Source: Carex sylvatica
Taxonomy: Eukaryota > Streptophyta > Magnoliopsida > Poales > Cyperaceae
NCBI GenBank assembly: GCA_964058845.1
Contig: CAXKVR010000551.1
Location: 1-31,566 of the forward strand
Direction: 5' to 3'
DNA: 31,566 nucleotides
A model generated the notes under the pieces. The model was not told where the DNA came from and ran no database searches. It worked only from the letters and a program-made list of their open reading frames with translations. Within the stretch, counting starts at the first letter, position 1; every line of letters begins with the position of its first letter. The position numbers and the translations under genes were made by a program. Of the stretch, positions 1 through 11,736 are shown piece after piece.

Positions 1-700
1 TTGATTTTTACTGAAATGCGGCCCCCCTGATTTCAATTTAGAAGAGTACTCTGAGCAAGTTGCTTGTGTTTTTACTGTTGTATTGATTTTTGGCGAATGG
101 GAAAGCCATAAAATAGTACAAGTTCTTTGGTTAAATAGGCCAACTAGAAACAAATTTTACCTTTTTCTTTTTTAAACGCTTAAGACTCCATCAAGGTGGT
201 CTTAGTTGTAATTCATTGATCTTGTTTATAATTCCCAACGAAAATAGGAGTAGAACTGTAGAAGTGGAAATTACCCAAAAATAATACGTGGTAGTTGTCA
301 CTAGAAGCTCTCACTATTCAGTATTCTCTACTCAAGGAAACCCCTCGTTGTAATCAAAGAAACACCACAGATAATGACATGCTAATTTTATAAGAAAACT
401 TCCGAGCTATAGACGTGTCACGTGTCAATTGCGAGGTGGAAAAATGACGGTAGAAAATACACATTGCATAATGTACTGCAAGTTTGCAGCGTGAATCAGA
501 ATGTAAGACTTCCATCAAGTTGCAGGCCGTATATAGTGTGAGATTCCCACAAACCTCCCCATTGAGGCGTGGATTACGGGCCTGGGATTTTCTGTTCTTC
601 ATTGACAGAAGAATTGCACATTTGGACGGTAGCATAAAGTACGCAAGATGCCATTATGTACATTCGCTAACTCGATTCGTCGGATAGAATACTCAATTCT
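1..700. other. Upstream intergenic DNA and distal promoter
   Basis: No convincing coding sequence is visible; the short open frames here (for example 354-635 on minus, 484-687 on plus) overlap each other in antisense and show no recognisable domain. A G-box/ABRE-like CACGTGTC lies at 419-426, but at this distance from the PHP gene its role is uncertain. The rest is AT-rich plant intergenic sequence. Confidence 0.5.
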
Positions 701-720
701 TTATTGGGCCCAATGGGCCT
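701..720 (+). promoter_or_regulatory. Paired TGGGCC (site II-like) promoter elements
   Basis: Two TGGGCC boxes occur at 705-710 and 714-719, about 90 bp upstream of the PHP gene's start codon. TGGGCY (site II) elements are common near the transcription start of plant housekeeping and growth-related genes, often in TATA-less promoters. A CT-rich stretch (775-788) between these boxes and the ATG fits a 5' UTR. The assignment is by motif and position only. Confidence 0.5.
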
Positions 721-804
721 AAGTGGACTCCATGCCAGAATCTGGGGCGAAGCCTAATCTGACCTGTCTCGGCGTCTCTCTCTCTCTCAATCCAACGAAT
801 CGAC

Positions 805-3800
805 ATGGGAAAGAACAAAAACAAGAACAAATGCAAGGGGAAAGGCAACAAGAAGAGGAAGACCTCAGTGGAACAAATCTTAGCTCTCAACTATGTTCGC
901 GACTGGGCTTTCCCCTCCTCGGCCGCAAGCCGTAGTGGCGCTGCCGCCTATGAAGAATTCTTGCCCTCGCAGGCTTTAAACTTTGCCTCTTCATCGGCGC
1001 CGCTGGTATTTGACCTCCACTCGCACTCCAACCATAGCGATGGATTTCTCTCTCCATCTGATCTCGTTGAACGAGCCTACAAGCGAGGGGTAGTCCTTCC
1101 TTCTAGTTTTATTTGCTTTTTCTTTTTTGAAGTGCAATTATTCGATAGTTTGATTGATGGTATCCCATGCTTAAACCAACAGAAATAAGATTTTTTGTTT
1201 ATTATTCTAATTAATTTTCAATGTACAGCTTGAAACTATGCTTACTGATCAAAGAACTATTATGTTAGTTTCACTCAAGAGTGATATTGAGAGAATGAAT
1301 TTCTGGTTAAACAGTTGTTGTCTACTGTTAGTTTCACTCTTGATAATGTTAAGACTGTGATTACAGGTCATGCAGTGGCTTCTCTTAACCAAAACTAAGA
1401 AACATAAAATAGGACCTTGTGTGTTGTTATGCTGATGTAGTGTTACTTTCACTTTTGTATGTATTAAAATACAAGTTATTGTTCATTGTGTTCTTTTCAT
1501 AATCTTAAGAAATGGGAAAGCCGTATTAATGCTTGTTCAAAACAGGTTAGAGTTCTGGCTTTAACTGACCATGATACCATGAGTGGCATACCTGAGGCCG
1601 TCAAGGCAGCTTCCAAGTTCGGAATCAGAATAATTCCTGGAGTTGAAATAAGTGCATTATTTTCCCCAAGGTGCCAATCAAAGAAATATTTCATTAGTTA
1701 ATTAGTACCTTTAATTGTGTAAATTTTACAAAATGTTAATCTCTTGCTTTCTTTTCACAAAGGGATGCAACTGGGGCTAGTGAGGTTGTACACATTCTCG
1801 CATACTACAGCCCATGTGGGCCCTCAAGGCATGATGAACTGGAGTGCTTACTTTCCAATATCAGAGATGGCAGGTATACTCGAGCAAAGAATATTCTTGA
1901 TAAATTAAAGAAGCTGAAATTGCCGGTGAAGTGGGAGCGCGTGGCAGAGATTGCAGGAGAAGGTGTGGCCCCTGGCCGGTTGCACATTGCCAGAGCAATG
2001 GTCGATGCTGGCCATGTAGAAAATATAAAACAAGCTTTCAACAAGTACTTGTATGATGATGGACCAGCTTATTCTGTGTAAGTTAATAGTGTGTTATAGA
2101 ATCAACAAAGCCTATCTGTGATATTGGTTTTTCTTAAGTCACCTAGCAATTTAGTAGTTCCCAAAATTATATGTCTTAACTGAATCACAAGGTTTATTTA
2201 GACTCAAGCCAGACATTCTATTTGACACTGCCACGCCTTCAACTATTGCAAACATACATTCATTTTTAATTATCAAAGTATTTGGGCTGTTGTTACAATG
2301 GTAATGAAAAGAAAGGGGTTATTGGAAAAAACGGAAATAATCAGTTTAATGCTTTATTGAGATTCTAGTGTATATTGGTTTAAAATTGCAGTCTAGAATG
2401 CTAATAACTTGCTTGGAATTTCTAAATTAAGGTTCAATTGTCGTTGTCCTTTGCTTTTTTTTTTATGGGGAATTTTATATGTTTGGATATAGTTCTTTAA
2501 ATTAATAGCTGCCAATGCAATTCGAGAATTATAAAACTGAAATCCTCTTTCTGTCCAACAGTCTTGATCTTCAGGCTGATTAATTAAATTTTAATTAGTT
2601 GCCACTACGAAGACTGGTAGCACCATATGCTGTTAAGTAAAACAGCAGCTCAGAAAATTCAAAATATTTGAGCTGTTATTTACTTGAAGGAGCTTCCAGT
2701 TTTGCAGTTTTGCAAAGTTTGTCGGCATTTGCAAATTTAAGATTTCTTTGTTCATAATTCACCCCTTCTTCTTACCCAATATAGCATTCCTATTAGTTGT
2801 AGGATGTATTATTAACTTCTATCGGTTAACACCTCAAATTATCGAAGTTATGTACAAATACATGTGAATGATGTTCTTTGAAATGCTTCTCTCTTATTAT
2901 TTGGTTGTAATGCAATTTTAACTAAACTTTATCTTACAGGGGCAGTGAGCCTTCTGCCGTAAAGGTTGTAGAACTGATTAGGAATACTGGTGGCATATCT
3001 GCATTGGCACACCCATGGTCAGTAAAAAAGCCTATTGTGGTTATAAGTGAGCTCTCAGATGCAGGACTTGATGCTCTTGAGGTTTACAGAAGTGATGGAA
3101 AAGTTCCAGGTATCATTTTTGCCCCTTTTCTGTTTTTAAAATTTTGTCATTTGTATAAATTATTTGTTCATTTTTTTATCAGTTGTGTTCTGTTTCTTTT
3201 ATTCCTTATGAATTGGATTGGAAATTAGTCAATATCTTTTGGCCAAAATCCTATATAAAGTGGCACAAGTTGAACTGAAATTGTTTGTGTCCTCATTGTG
3301 TCCTTACCCCATGTTACCGCCTGAATTACATTGCTTTCTTGTGGGCACCATGAACAGGTTTTTGCAAATATACTTGGTATAATGCACTCTAGGGGAAAAT
3401 TTGAAGTTGATCTTCAAAATTGCAAGTTGACGCCTTCCAATTATTGGAGGGCAAGTTGTAATTTACATGCGAATTCATGTTTTTCTCCTTTTTGAATTTA
3501 TTTGGGGCATATGCTTCAGGTTTTACACCTCTGGAATTGACCTTTTAGGAGTTCTTTTCTTCTCTAGAAAGTTATCTTCTCTTCCTCTTAGTTGTCTTTT
3601 TTAATTATACTATTATTATTTCTAACCAGGGTTTAGTGAGTTAGCTGATACTTACGACCTGGTTAAGATTGGAGGCTCAGATTTTCATGGAAAAGGCCAA
3701 AAGGATGAGGCCGAACTAGGCAGTGTCAGTCTTTCAGTTATTACTTTATATAATTTTTTGAAGATGAGTCAACCCATTTGGTGTAATGCTTTGAAAGATA

Positions 3801-3988
3801 TGTTGCTTAATTTTTCTGACAACCCTTCAGAAGGTAGTTTAGAGAAAATTATGAGGTTTGCAAAATTAAGAGATAAGAGTTGTGATGTACTCGACGCATG
3901 TACCTCTTGGTTGAGTGATGATGATAAAAAGAGCATGGATCTCGAAGGAATCAGACGTAAACTCTCGGACCACTCATTTTGCATTTAG
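805..3988 (+). CDS. PHP-domain phosphoesterase, TrpH/RNase AM-like (five exons)
   Basis: Exons that keep frame and use GT-AG sites are 805-1089, 1546-1670, 1763-2077, 2940-3109 and 3630-3988. They total 1254 nt and encode 417 aa. The PHP metal-site motifs are all present: DLHSH (H72, H74), TDHD (D103-D105), PGVEIS (E129), AHPW (H266) and SDFH (D316, H318). The residues between H147 and about 240 form the helical insert seen in TrpH-type proteins. Bacterial relatives (YciV/TrpH, RNase AM) are metal-dependent 5'-3' exoribonucleases or 3',5'-nucleoside bisphosphate phosphatases, and the plant protein is expected to hydrolyse a similar phosphoester; its true substrate is unknown. The first 20 residues are extremely Lys-rich, resembling a nuclear or nucleolar signal rather than a cleavable transit peptide (inference). 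The C-terminal ~90 residues after the PHP core have no motif I recognise. The ATG at 805 is chosen because the frame stays open into exon 1 and it follows a CT-rich leader. Splice sites are predicted by eye. Confidence 0.88.
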
Positions 3989-4245
3989 GTCCTTGTCGAG
4001 CTTTTTATTCATTGTCTTATTTGTTAAAATTGGGACATGATATTTTGATTAGGAATAGACTTTGTAAAAGTCCTTTGATAACATGACAAAACCCAAAGTT
4101 CTGTATTGTTTCTTTCTTTTACCTTTTGCTGTTTGTTTGCTTGTATTTATTTGCGAAATCTCTAGTTCTCTCCTTTAGTGATGTATATCGCTTCTGAATG
4201 GTCAGAGTCGAATCATAGTTGATGGGGAAATGATGGGAGAATGGA

Positions 4246-4408
4246 GCATTAACTGTTATGATTTATCAGAACTTAGCTGCAAATAGCAATAATTATAGAT
4301 AAGGTTTAGAAATGTCGTTGTTCATGGGAATCGGGCATTAATTGTTATGATTTATCAGAACTTAGCTGCAAATAGCAATAACTATAGATAAGGTTTAGAA
4401 ATGTCGTT
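4246..4408. repeat. Tandem duplication, 74-bp units at 89-bp period
   Basis: Two near-identical 74-bp copies lie at 4246-4319 and 4335-4408, differing at about two positions and separated by a 15-bp spacer. They sit about 260 bp past the PHP stop codon, in or just beyond its 3' UTR. No coding or RNA gene features are seen; a simple local duplication is most likely. Confidence 0.85.
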
Positions 4409-4628
4409 TATTAATTTTTAGACCCTAGGGATTATGACTTTGTTGGGGGTCTGGCGATTGAGAGTGCTTGCTCTTGTGTGAGTTGACAGCACAAAACAAA
4501 TCAATTTTTTTTTTTTGTTCTTCTTTCTATCTCGAGTCCAATAATTAGATATGAAGAATTGATTGCCCACATAAGAAGCAAAATAAAGTATTATTGATGA
4601 ATTAATGAGGTGATGCTATGTTCTGACC
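4409..4628. other. Intergenic, nothing recognised
   Basis: AT-rich DNA with a T-run near 4507-4517. I see no gene, RNA or element boundary here. Confidence 0.5.
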
Positions 4629-4636
4629 AGAAGCAA

Positions 4637-5020
4637 ATAATAGTAGGGTTGTAAAAAAATCACGCATGTTTAGACTGTACGGCTTTGTTACGGCACGGTA
4701 TAACGTGTTTGTCAGTCATTTTCCGTGATTATTTGAGTGACGTGATCATCATTCAGAAAATTGGCATGGCATGGCCCGTGAACTGATCACTGCACATAGT
4801 CATGCGTGATGAGGACGGTTAGATCTTTAATCAAATAGTAAATCTTAAATAAACTAACTTACACTATGAAAAATAATAAAACATTACCAATCATGTATGG
4901 ATATGATACGTGTGATTACAGTGTGACTAACGTGACGTGACCGTGCTTTTGAATTTGATACAACATAGCACGATCCATAAAATTTAACTTGATTACGTCA
5001 CATAATAAATTTACATCCCT
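4637..5020. mobile_element. hAT-like non-autonomous element (MITE), 384 bp
   Basis: The segment is flanked by an identical 8-bp direct repeat, AGAAGCAA, at 4629-4636 and 5021-5028, the TSD size of hAT transposons. Near-terminal inverted repeats read AGGGTTGTAAA (4645-4655) and, on the other strand, AGGGATGTAAA (5010-5020). Subterminal ACGTGA/CACG-type short motifs are scattered through both ends, as expected for hAT transposase-binding regions. There is no coding capacity. One oddity is 8 bp between the left TSD and the left inverted repeat, whereas the right side joins directly. Confidence 0.65.
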
Positions 5021-5028
5021 AGAAGCAA

Positions 5029-6049
5029 CTCTATTTTGAAAATAACACGGATTTAAATTCTAGTTACAACAGAGCTCCGAGACTAGAGTTCCAGATTTTA
5101 GTTGACATTACTACGGATGAAAGCTATATCCAAAATCTTAAGGGTTTCAATTTTTTATTTTTATTTTGAGAGGCCGAAAGAAGAGGAATTTATTGCAATT
5201 TTGCCGTTCATGTCATGTCACCCTCGTGCATCTTTTGTAATTTTGAAGTAAATGTAGCTGATGGGACACTCTCATGAAATAAAGCACTTGAATTGGATGA
5301 GAAGGAACTTCTATTGACGAGGATAGAAGCATTGCAATGGTAGCCATTACCCAATCAATCGGTCAAATGTTATATGCCTAAAAAAAAATTGAAGTTATAG
5401 GCGTTCTGTAGCTGACAATGAAAAAAATAATAATCAAGGTTTACTTCTTAAATGGACTTCAATTTTTATAACGCAACCAAGCTCTCTTTAGGCATCCACC
5501 ATTAAGAATATAGAATCTCTCTTATTTTATTATGAGAGATTTTTTCGATGTTTTCGTCTTCAAAATCTTTGTTTACTCAACAGAGACCAACTTTGTTCAG
5601 ATGTGAAGTCCAAATAGTTGCGTTTAATTGCTACTTAAGTTAAAAAAAAGGATTAAATTGCTTATTTTGTCTTAGTCTTTTTATTTTACATCTTATTTAG
5701 CAAAGTATGAAGTAATTTTTTTTTTTTTTTTTAGAGAAGTATGATATTGAAAAATGAACCTTTCTCTATGACAATGGGTCTTACATGCATGTAAAGTAAA
5801 TGCAGAATAAGTTAACTCCTCTGAAATTCTGATTTGTAGTTAGGTTTCAAATTAGAATAAATTTCTTGATTTCTGATTGATAATTAGAATTAGAAGTTAA
5901 AGCATTGAAAATTAGAATTTAGAGCATTGAAAATTATAAGTTAAAAGGTTTTTTTTTTAGTACCTCATCAACTAATGTGTTTGAACTCGATTCGCTATTT
6001 TCTTGCCCCTTCTGTCAAAAATAATAAATCCACCCTTGTGCTATATGAT
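5029..6049. other. Intergenic, AT-rich, nothing recognised
   Basis: Low-complexity plant intergenic DNA with A and T runs (for example near 5718-5732). A short local repeat of 'aattagaatt...gcattgaaaatta' type occurs around 5884-5935. No plausible gene or element with termini was found. Confidence 0.5.
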
Positions 6050-6058
6050 ATTTCTATC

Positions 6059-6369
6059 AAGTGAGGCTACAGTAATATCCGAATCGTCAACATAATTTTC
6101 ATATAAAAATATATTTGAAGATCAAATTTTATATTTTTTTACTATTTTTTTTATAGAGGTGGATTATTATGGCTTTCGTATGGTCCAGAATTGTTAGATC
6201 AATTAATTTTCTAGCTATCTAAGAAAATAGTAAAAATAAAATCTAAAAAAAATATAACGTTAGTCTTCAAATATATTTGAATTAATATTTAATGTTCAAA
6301 TTGATTGTTTAAATTAAAAAAATGAAGATATAAATTTATAGAATATGCATATTATCATAACCTCACTCT
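6059..6369. mobile_element. Foldback MITE, Mutator-like, diverged (311 bp)
   Basis: The two halves are inverted copies. The left end begins AAGTGAGGCTACAGTAATAT and the right end read on the minus strand begins AGAGTGAGGTTATGATAATA. Inner blocks AAATATATTTGAAGA and TTTTTACTATTTT also recur inverted. The flanks ATTTCTATC (6050-6058) and ATTTGCATC (6370-6378) match at 7 of 9 positions, compatible with an old 9-bp Mutator-type TSD. The internal sequence resembles the elements at 16.6 and 27.5 kb. There is no coding capacity. Confidence 0.6.
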
Positions 6370-6378
6370 ATTTGCATC

Positions 6379-7022
6379 ACCTGCTTAAATTATGGGTCTT
6401 TGTAAATGTGATCAGATTTGCGAATTGAATAAAAGTCTATCCATCTAGAATTTTTAGGAAGACGATACAGATACAGTTGTATGATATTATTTCTGCAATC
6501 TTATCCTATCTGAAATAAACATTTTTAAATCGACTTAAATTACAAAGTGTTTAACGGAATGTTAAACATATTTTAAATCGACTTAAATTTGATACGCTCT
6601 CTATTTAAATAATTGAAAATACATCTAATTTTTTTAATTTGAATAATATTAATTTTTAAATAAATAAAATATAAGCGTTGCATGTATCGTAAAAGTTGAA
6701 TGCATACTATTATTATCCAAATAATAATTACGATACAAATGTAAATTTTGTTGACATTTGAATACATTTTTTTTGCTGCTGCAAACATATATATCTAAAT
6801 GTGAAAAGCCTTTCCTAGTTTATCGCATGAATCACGTGGTTTGATCTTTGATTTAATCTGAATGAATCAACACCAAAAAGTTTTTTATATTTCGCTAAAT
6901 AATACTCGCATATCATAGGTAAAGTATTCGAATTAGCTGATAATCGGAGCAAGATTGCTTCAAATTTCAAAACAGATTATATAAAGTACGCAGTGTTCGT
7001 CCTTTAAACTGTGATTGCTATA
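6379..7022. other. Intergenic, AT-rich, nothing recognised
   Basis: No gene or element is recognised. A minus-strand open frame at 6573-6788 has an amino-acid composition dictated by AT-rich DNA and is judged spurious. Confidence 0.5.
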
Positions 7023-7073
7023 TTACATGACATTAGGTAAGTACCTCAGTCTTTTTTTTTTTTTTGATATTGT

Positions 7074-7091
7074 TTGACAGTGGGCTGCCAA
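7074..7091 (-). promoter_or_regulatory. 3'-terminal stem-loop of LINE 1
   Basis: On the minus strand it reads TTGGCAG-CCCA-CTGTCAA, a 7-bp stem with one G-U pair and a 4-nt loop, located just before the A-tail. LINE 2, LINE 3 and the SINE in this window have equivalent structures. In plant L1-type LINEs such a hairpin is a proposed recognition site for the element's own reverse transcriptase; that role is inferred here. Confidence 0.6.
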
Positions 7092-7152
7092 TACCTAAGT
7101 TACATAGTTAAATTAATTACTTTTCATACTATTACTTTATGAAAGCAACCTC

Positions 7153-10100
7153 TTAACAGTACTTCATCCAGAGAGCAGCCTCTTGGAGCACTCTTTGTTC
7201 CAATACCTGAGGCGGTACCATCTCCTTTCTAAAGATTTTATAATTTCTTTGCCTCCATAACCCCCACATAGTGCACAGCATTCTCGAGAACCATTCTGCG
7301 AATTTCATTCCTCTAGGCCGTGTTGCTTCTCTAGCTGAAGCATCCCACATACAGTGTAGCGCTATTCTAGAGGACCTGCCCCTGCAATCTAGTACCACTG
7401 TAGTGAGCAAGCGGTTATTGGATCTGCTTTGCACATGGTTCCATACCTGTTTGGCATAGCTGCACCTAGGACTAGCAAAAAAGCTCATGGCTCGTGACCC
7501 GCTTGGTATTCGCCCGTGACTTGATCGATAACAACTCGTTCGTTAGTGGATCGAGTTCTCGCTTGCTACATACTCGAGCCAAAATTAACGAGTTTGAGTT
7601 TGGCTTGGCTCGACACGAGCCAACTCGATCGTTAACGAGCTTTTTAATATACATAGTTAATAGTTTAATCGGATCCGTTAACTTCAAATTGAGGATATTA
7701 TGGTTTATGGATGTTATAGCCAGTGTTATGGCAATTGCACTTTGGACTGTGTTTAAGTTGATTGGTAATTTTGTATGAAATATGTGTGAATTAATTATAA
7801 GTAATTAAGTTAATTTGTATGAATTTGTTTAATTTGGTATGCATGAATTTATTATGTGAATATGTTTGTATGAATTTAGAATTTTGATATATTTGTATGC
7901 ATGAATTTACCTGTAAACTTAATTTATAGTAGTTGATTTGCTTAATTACAATTGAATTAAGAGTATTCCTCAGTAATTAATCATATAAATATTATTTTAT
8001 TTTAGTCATAATTGACAAGATGTGTTATGCAAATTTCAGATATAGCAGAAAAAAAAATACAAATTTATAAATCTGCCAAGCTAGTAATGAGCTAGCTCGG
8101 CTCGCTCAGACAAGCCACGAGTCGGTCTTTAGCAATAGTTTTAGCTCGGGACCTAAAATCCAAACTCGCTCGCTCAGCTTGATACACCAACAAGCCGAGT
8201 ACGAGTGTAGCCTAGCTCGCTCTTTAACAGCTCGTTGCCACCCCTAGCTGCACCTAAAAAATAAGTGATAGTGTGATTCAGCGTTTCCGTTGTGACACAT
8301 TACACACCCCAACTCGCAATGTATCCCTCTTCGATTTAGAACATCTCGCGTCAACAGCTTGCCTTTAAACATCAGATATACAAATATTCTGACAGAAAGT
8401 GGAACTTTTGCTTTCCAGACCCTGGAATTAGCACTTATTATTTTCCCCCCTTCTATCATGATTTTGTAAATGGACTTTGATGAATAAGTTCCATTCTTAT
8501 TCTACTTCCACTGAATGCAGTCCGACTGGTCAGTAAATACCAGATTATAAGTTGGGACTACCTCCAGCAGAATTGGTTGCGTATCCCTCAAAGATAGTAC
8601 CTGTTGAGTTGGTCTTGGATCCGAATATGATATAATCAGAGATGCACACCATGAATCAAACCAGAAGCTGATCTTGTCTCCTCTTCCTATGATCCAGAAT
8701 GGACACCAGTGGAAGAGATCCTTCAATTGCGAGATGGCATTCCAGAAGAATGATCCCATTTTAATCCAAGCATATGCCCCCATTGTTCCGTCGGCCTTGC
8801 ATATATCTTCTGACAAGTCACTGCACATAGAGATTCTTGTGCATCATATTGACGCCACCACCACCTCAACAACAAGGAGATATTCTAAAATCTTAAATTC
8901 ATCATTCCCATGCCCCCCATCCTCTTTGGCAGCAGTACTGTATTCCATTCAACTAATGACATTCCTCTTTGAGCCCCTCTGCCCTTCCCCCATAGGAATT
9001 CCCTTCGAATTTTGTCAATTCTCTCTACTACCCAAATTGGGAGCTTGAAGCATGACATGAAATACACTGGAATTGCATATAACACGGCTTGCCTTAATTG
9101 GAGCCTTCCACCTCTTGACTGGAGTTTGGATTGCCAACTTTGCAACCTGTTTTGCAATTTTTCAATAAGAAGCATGAATGCCTGCTTGTCTAGCTGCTTA
9201 ACTGACAGCGGTATCCCTAGGTACGTGATTGGAAATGTGGTTTTAGAACATCTTGTTATCGCCTCTATCTCCTTAACTCTCCCCTGAGTCAGATTGATCG
9301 GAATTATTGCACTTTTTGAGAAATTAATGCCTAAACCCAACATCCTTGTGAATAACCTCAGAATGATCTTGAATGAAATCACTGTTGTGATATCATCTTT
9401 CAGGATAAATATTGTGTCGTCTGTATACTGCAGTGCCATCATGGCTTGTGTAAGCTTTGGCGACATCTGACTTTGTAAGCAAGCATTAACATTGGAGATC
9501 ATGGCATGTAATGTATCAACCGCCAAGATAAATAACATAGGGGAGATTGGGTCTCCTTGACAGAGGCCTCTCCTATGCGTAAAATACTACGATTGACATC
9601 CATTTAACAATATACGGGATGAGCTGGTTGAGAGGATAGTTGCAATCCACTTGATCACTTCTCTGAGAAATCCATTCCTATCATTATCCTTGTCAAGAAT
9701 GTCTAATTCAATGAATCAAAAGCCTTCGAAAAATCAACTTTGGCAAGCACAGCTTCGTGTCCTCCTGCCGATAGATGTCTAACTATCTCCCTTGTGGAAA
9801 GGAAATTCTCCGCTATAAATTGGCCTTTAATAAACGCTGTTTGTCGCGATGAGATCAATTTCGGCAGCACCCCTGCCAATCTATTTGACAGTACCTTTGA
9901 TATTATCTTGGGTATTAGGCTGGTTATACTTATCGGTCGATAGTCCGATGTCGTCTGTGGGGTGTCCTTCTTAGGTACCAAGATAATATTGGCCCTATTG
10001 AAAGGTGCTAAATCCAGCTGGTGGCTATAGAACTGGTCCATTATTGACATGACATCCAATTTGATTATTGGCCAAAACTCCTTCGCAAATTCATTTGGGA

Positions 10101-11504
10101 GACCGTCAGGACCACTGGCCTTATTGTTTGCCAATTTTTTAACTGCCAATTCAACCTCCATCTCCAAGAATGGTAATTCAAGTGACCCAAGATCTGGTTG
10201 CATCGGGTAAATGGCAGCTGTATCAAAGGGGAGAACTTCATTAGCAACACCTAATGCATCATGCATAGCTTGGTAGAATTTTTTCATAATCTGCCCTTCT
10301 TCTGTGATCAGTTGGCCATCATAGTGTAGTTAGATAACTAAGTTTACTCTCACTCTAGAAGAGGCAATGTTGTGAAAGTAGGAAGTGTTCTGATCCCCAC
10401 TTGTAAGTCACTTGCAACGAGAACGTTGGAGCCATTTCTCATCTTCAAAGGATGCTAGTTCAAAGATTCTTTTCTTAATCTTCAGTCTTAACCGATATTC
10501 TCTGGCATCTAATCTTCTGTGCTATTCTATTTGGTCAAAGAAGAGGACTGCTCTCTTACAAAACTCCAATTGCACCCTCAGCTTACTAAAATTATGGGCA
10601 TGCCACTTGCTTAACTTTGTATGCATGCTTTTACATCTTGAGGCAAAATCTTCTAACCCATTACCCTGCTGCCAATTCGCTTGCACCACCTCTAGCAGCT
10701 TGGGATACTTGAACCAGGTCTTCTCAAGTCTATGTATTTTTGGGGTAGATTGCAGCTGCTTGCATGACAACAAGATTAGTGCATGATCAGAGGCAACCAT
10801 CTCCAAGGCAATCAAGGAGACGTTAGGGAATGCCAAATATATCTCTGTGCTGAGGAAGACTCGATCCAATTTTGATAAACTCGGATCGGGATGCTTGCTC
10901 GACCAAGTGTATTTTTGGTTCTATAAATGTATCTCCATGGCCTGTAACTAAAGGATTAGATCATTGAAAGTCTCAATTAGTGCAAAATTGTAAGAATTGT
11001 TGTTCCTGTCTGTCATCCAGCGAACAACATTGAAATCTCCCATTAAAAACCAAGGTTGGTTAATTAGTGCTGACAGGCCTTGTATTTTCGAATAAAAGCA
11101 GGCTTGAAGGAGTCAACCGAGGGCCCATAGATATTAGTTACCAACATGAGTCTTCCACTTCTATTTTGTCTCAATAAGGCTGTACATGTGTTTTTTGTAA
11201 CTCAACTATTTATCAAAGTATAACTCCTCTTCCACGAAATTAGGAGCCCCCCTCTACTTTCTGTGTCATCCAGAAACACACAATTGTACTCGAAAAATGA
11301 TAATAAAAATCGAGAAACATAATTAAACTCCATTTTATTTATCTTTGTCTCTTGAAAACAAATAATATCACATCTTGACGCCCTTAAGACATCTCTCACT
11401 ATATAGCATTTTTGCAACAATCCCAGTCCCCTAACGTTCCAAGACACCAGTTTTAATTTTTTGAAATTGATCATTAAAAACAATTGACAACCCACAACCA
11501 GCAA
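7153..11504 (-). pseudogene. LINE 1 ORF2 remnant: endonuclease-reverse transcriptase-zinc-binding polyprotein
   Basis: Segments run from the ATG at 11504. The endonuclease block contains SWNVRGLG and QETK (11202-11504), with SDHALILL in 10522-10869. The reverse transcriptase block (9703-10287) has ASGPDGLPNEF, the fingers region and motif A VDFSKAFDS. After a frame break, 8885-9538 plus its upstream sequence has motif B CQGDPISP and an intact motif C YTDD. The C-terminal RT zinc-binding region covers 8244-8828 and 7153-7488. The domain is interrupted by the hAT insertion between HLFFRCS and YAKQVWNHV. The ORF ends ...LWMKYC, like the end of LINE 3. Several stop codons and at least one frameshift (near 9700) show that it cannot make a full protein. 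Confidence 0.88.
7467..8246. mobile_element. Non-autonomous hAT element (780 bp) nested in LINE 1
   Basis: A perfect 8-bp TSD, GCTGCACC, flanks it at 7459-7466 and 8247-8254. Terminal inverted repeats are TAGGACTAGCAA (left) and TAGGGGTGGCAA (right end read on minus), matching at 9 of 12 positions and typical of hAT ends. Both ends carry dense subterminal GCTCG/CGAGC motifs (about 7480-7640 and 8090-8235), while the centre (7640-8080) is plain AT-rich DNA with no transposase. Deleting the element plus one TSD restores the LINE reading frame across the site, confirming the boundaries. It inserted after the LINE arrived. Confidence 0.9.
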
Positions 11505-11549
11505 CAGTCTGACTTTGTGCTCTAGTTCTAAAATATAACCTCGTCAGGA

Positions 11550-11736
11550 TCAGAATCCCCTAGATTAATCGGGTTCTCCCGTCGTCTGTTAGTGAGTAAT
11601 CAACTCTTTCATCCTGGTCATCTGGGTCAGAATCCCCTAGATTAACCGGGTCCTCCCGTCATCTGTTAGTGAGTAATCAACTCTTTCATCCTGGTCATCT
11701 AGGTCAGAATCCCTTAGATTAACCGGGTCCTCCCGT
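11550..11736. repeat. 77-bp tandem duplication (about 2.4 copies) in the LINE 1 ORF1 3' end
   Basis: The units start TCAGAATCCC at 11550, 11627 and 11704, giving a 77-bp period; the third copy stops near 11736. On the minus strand the repeat encodes part of the acidic ORF1 C-terminus. Because 77 is not a multiple of three, each extra copy shifts the frame, and the ORF stops inside the array (11637). Confidence 0.9.

Noticed and set aside
484..687. 67-aa open frame upstream of the PHP gene
   Set aside because: It overlaps an antisense frame of similar length, has no known domain and lies in the promoter region.
6573..6788. 71-aa minus-strand frame rich in Ile, hydrophobic in look
   Set aside because: Composition is what AT-rich DNA gives in that frame; no motif or promoter context supports it.
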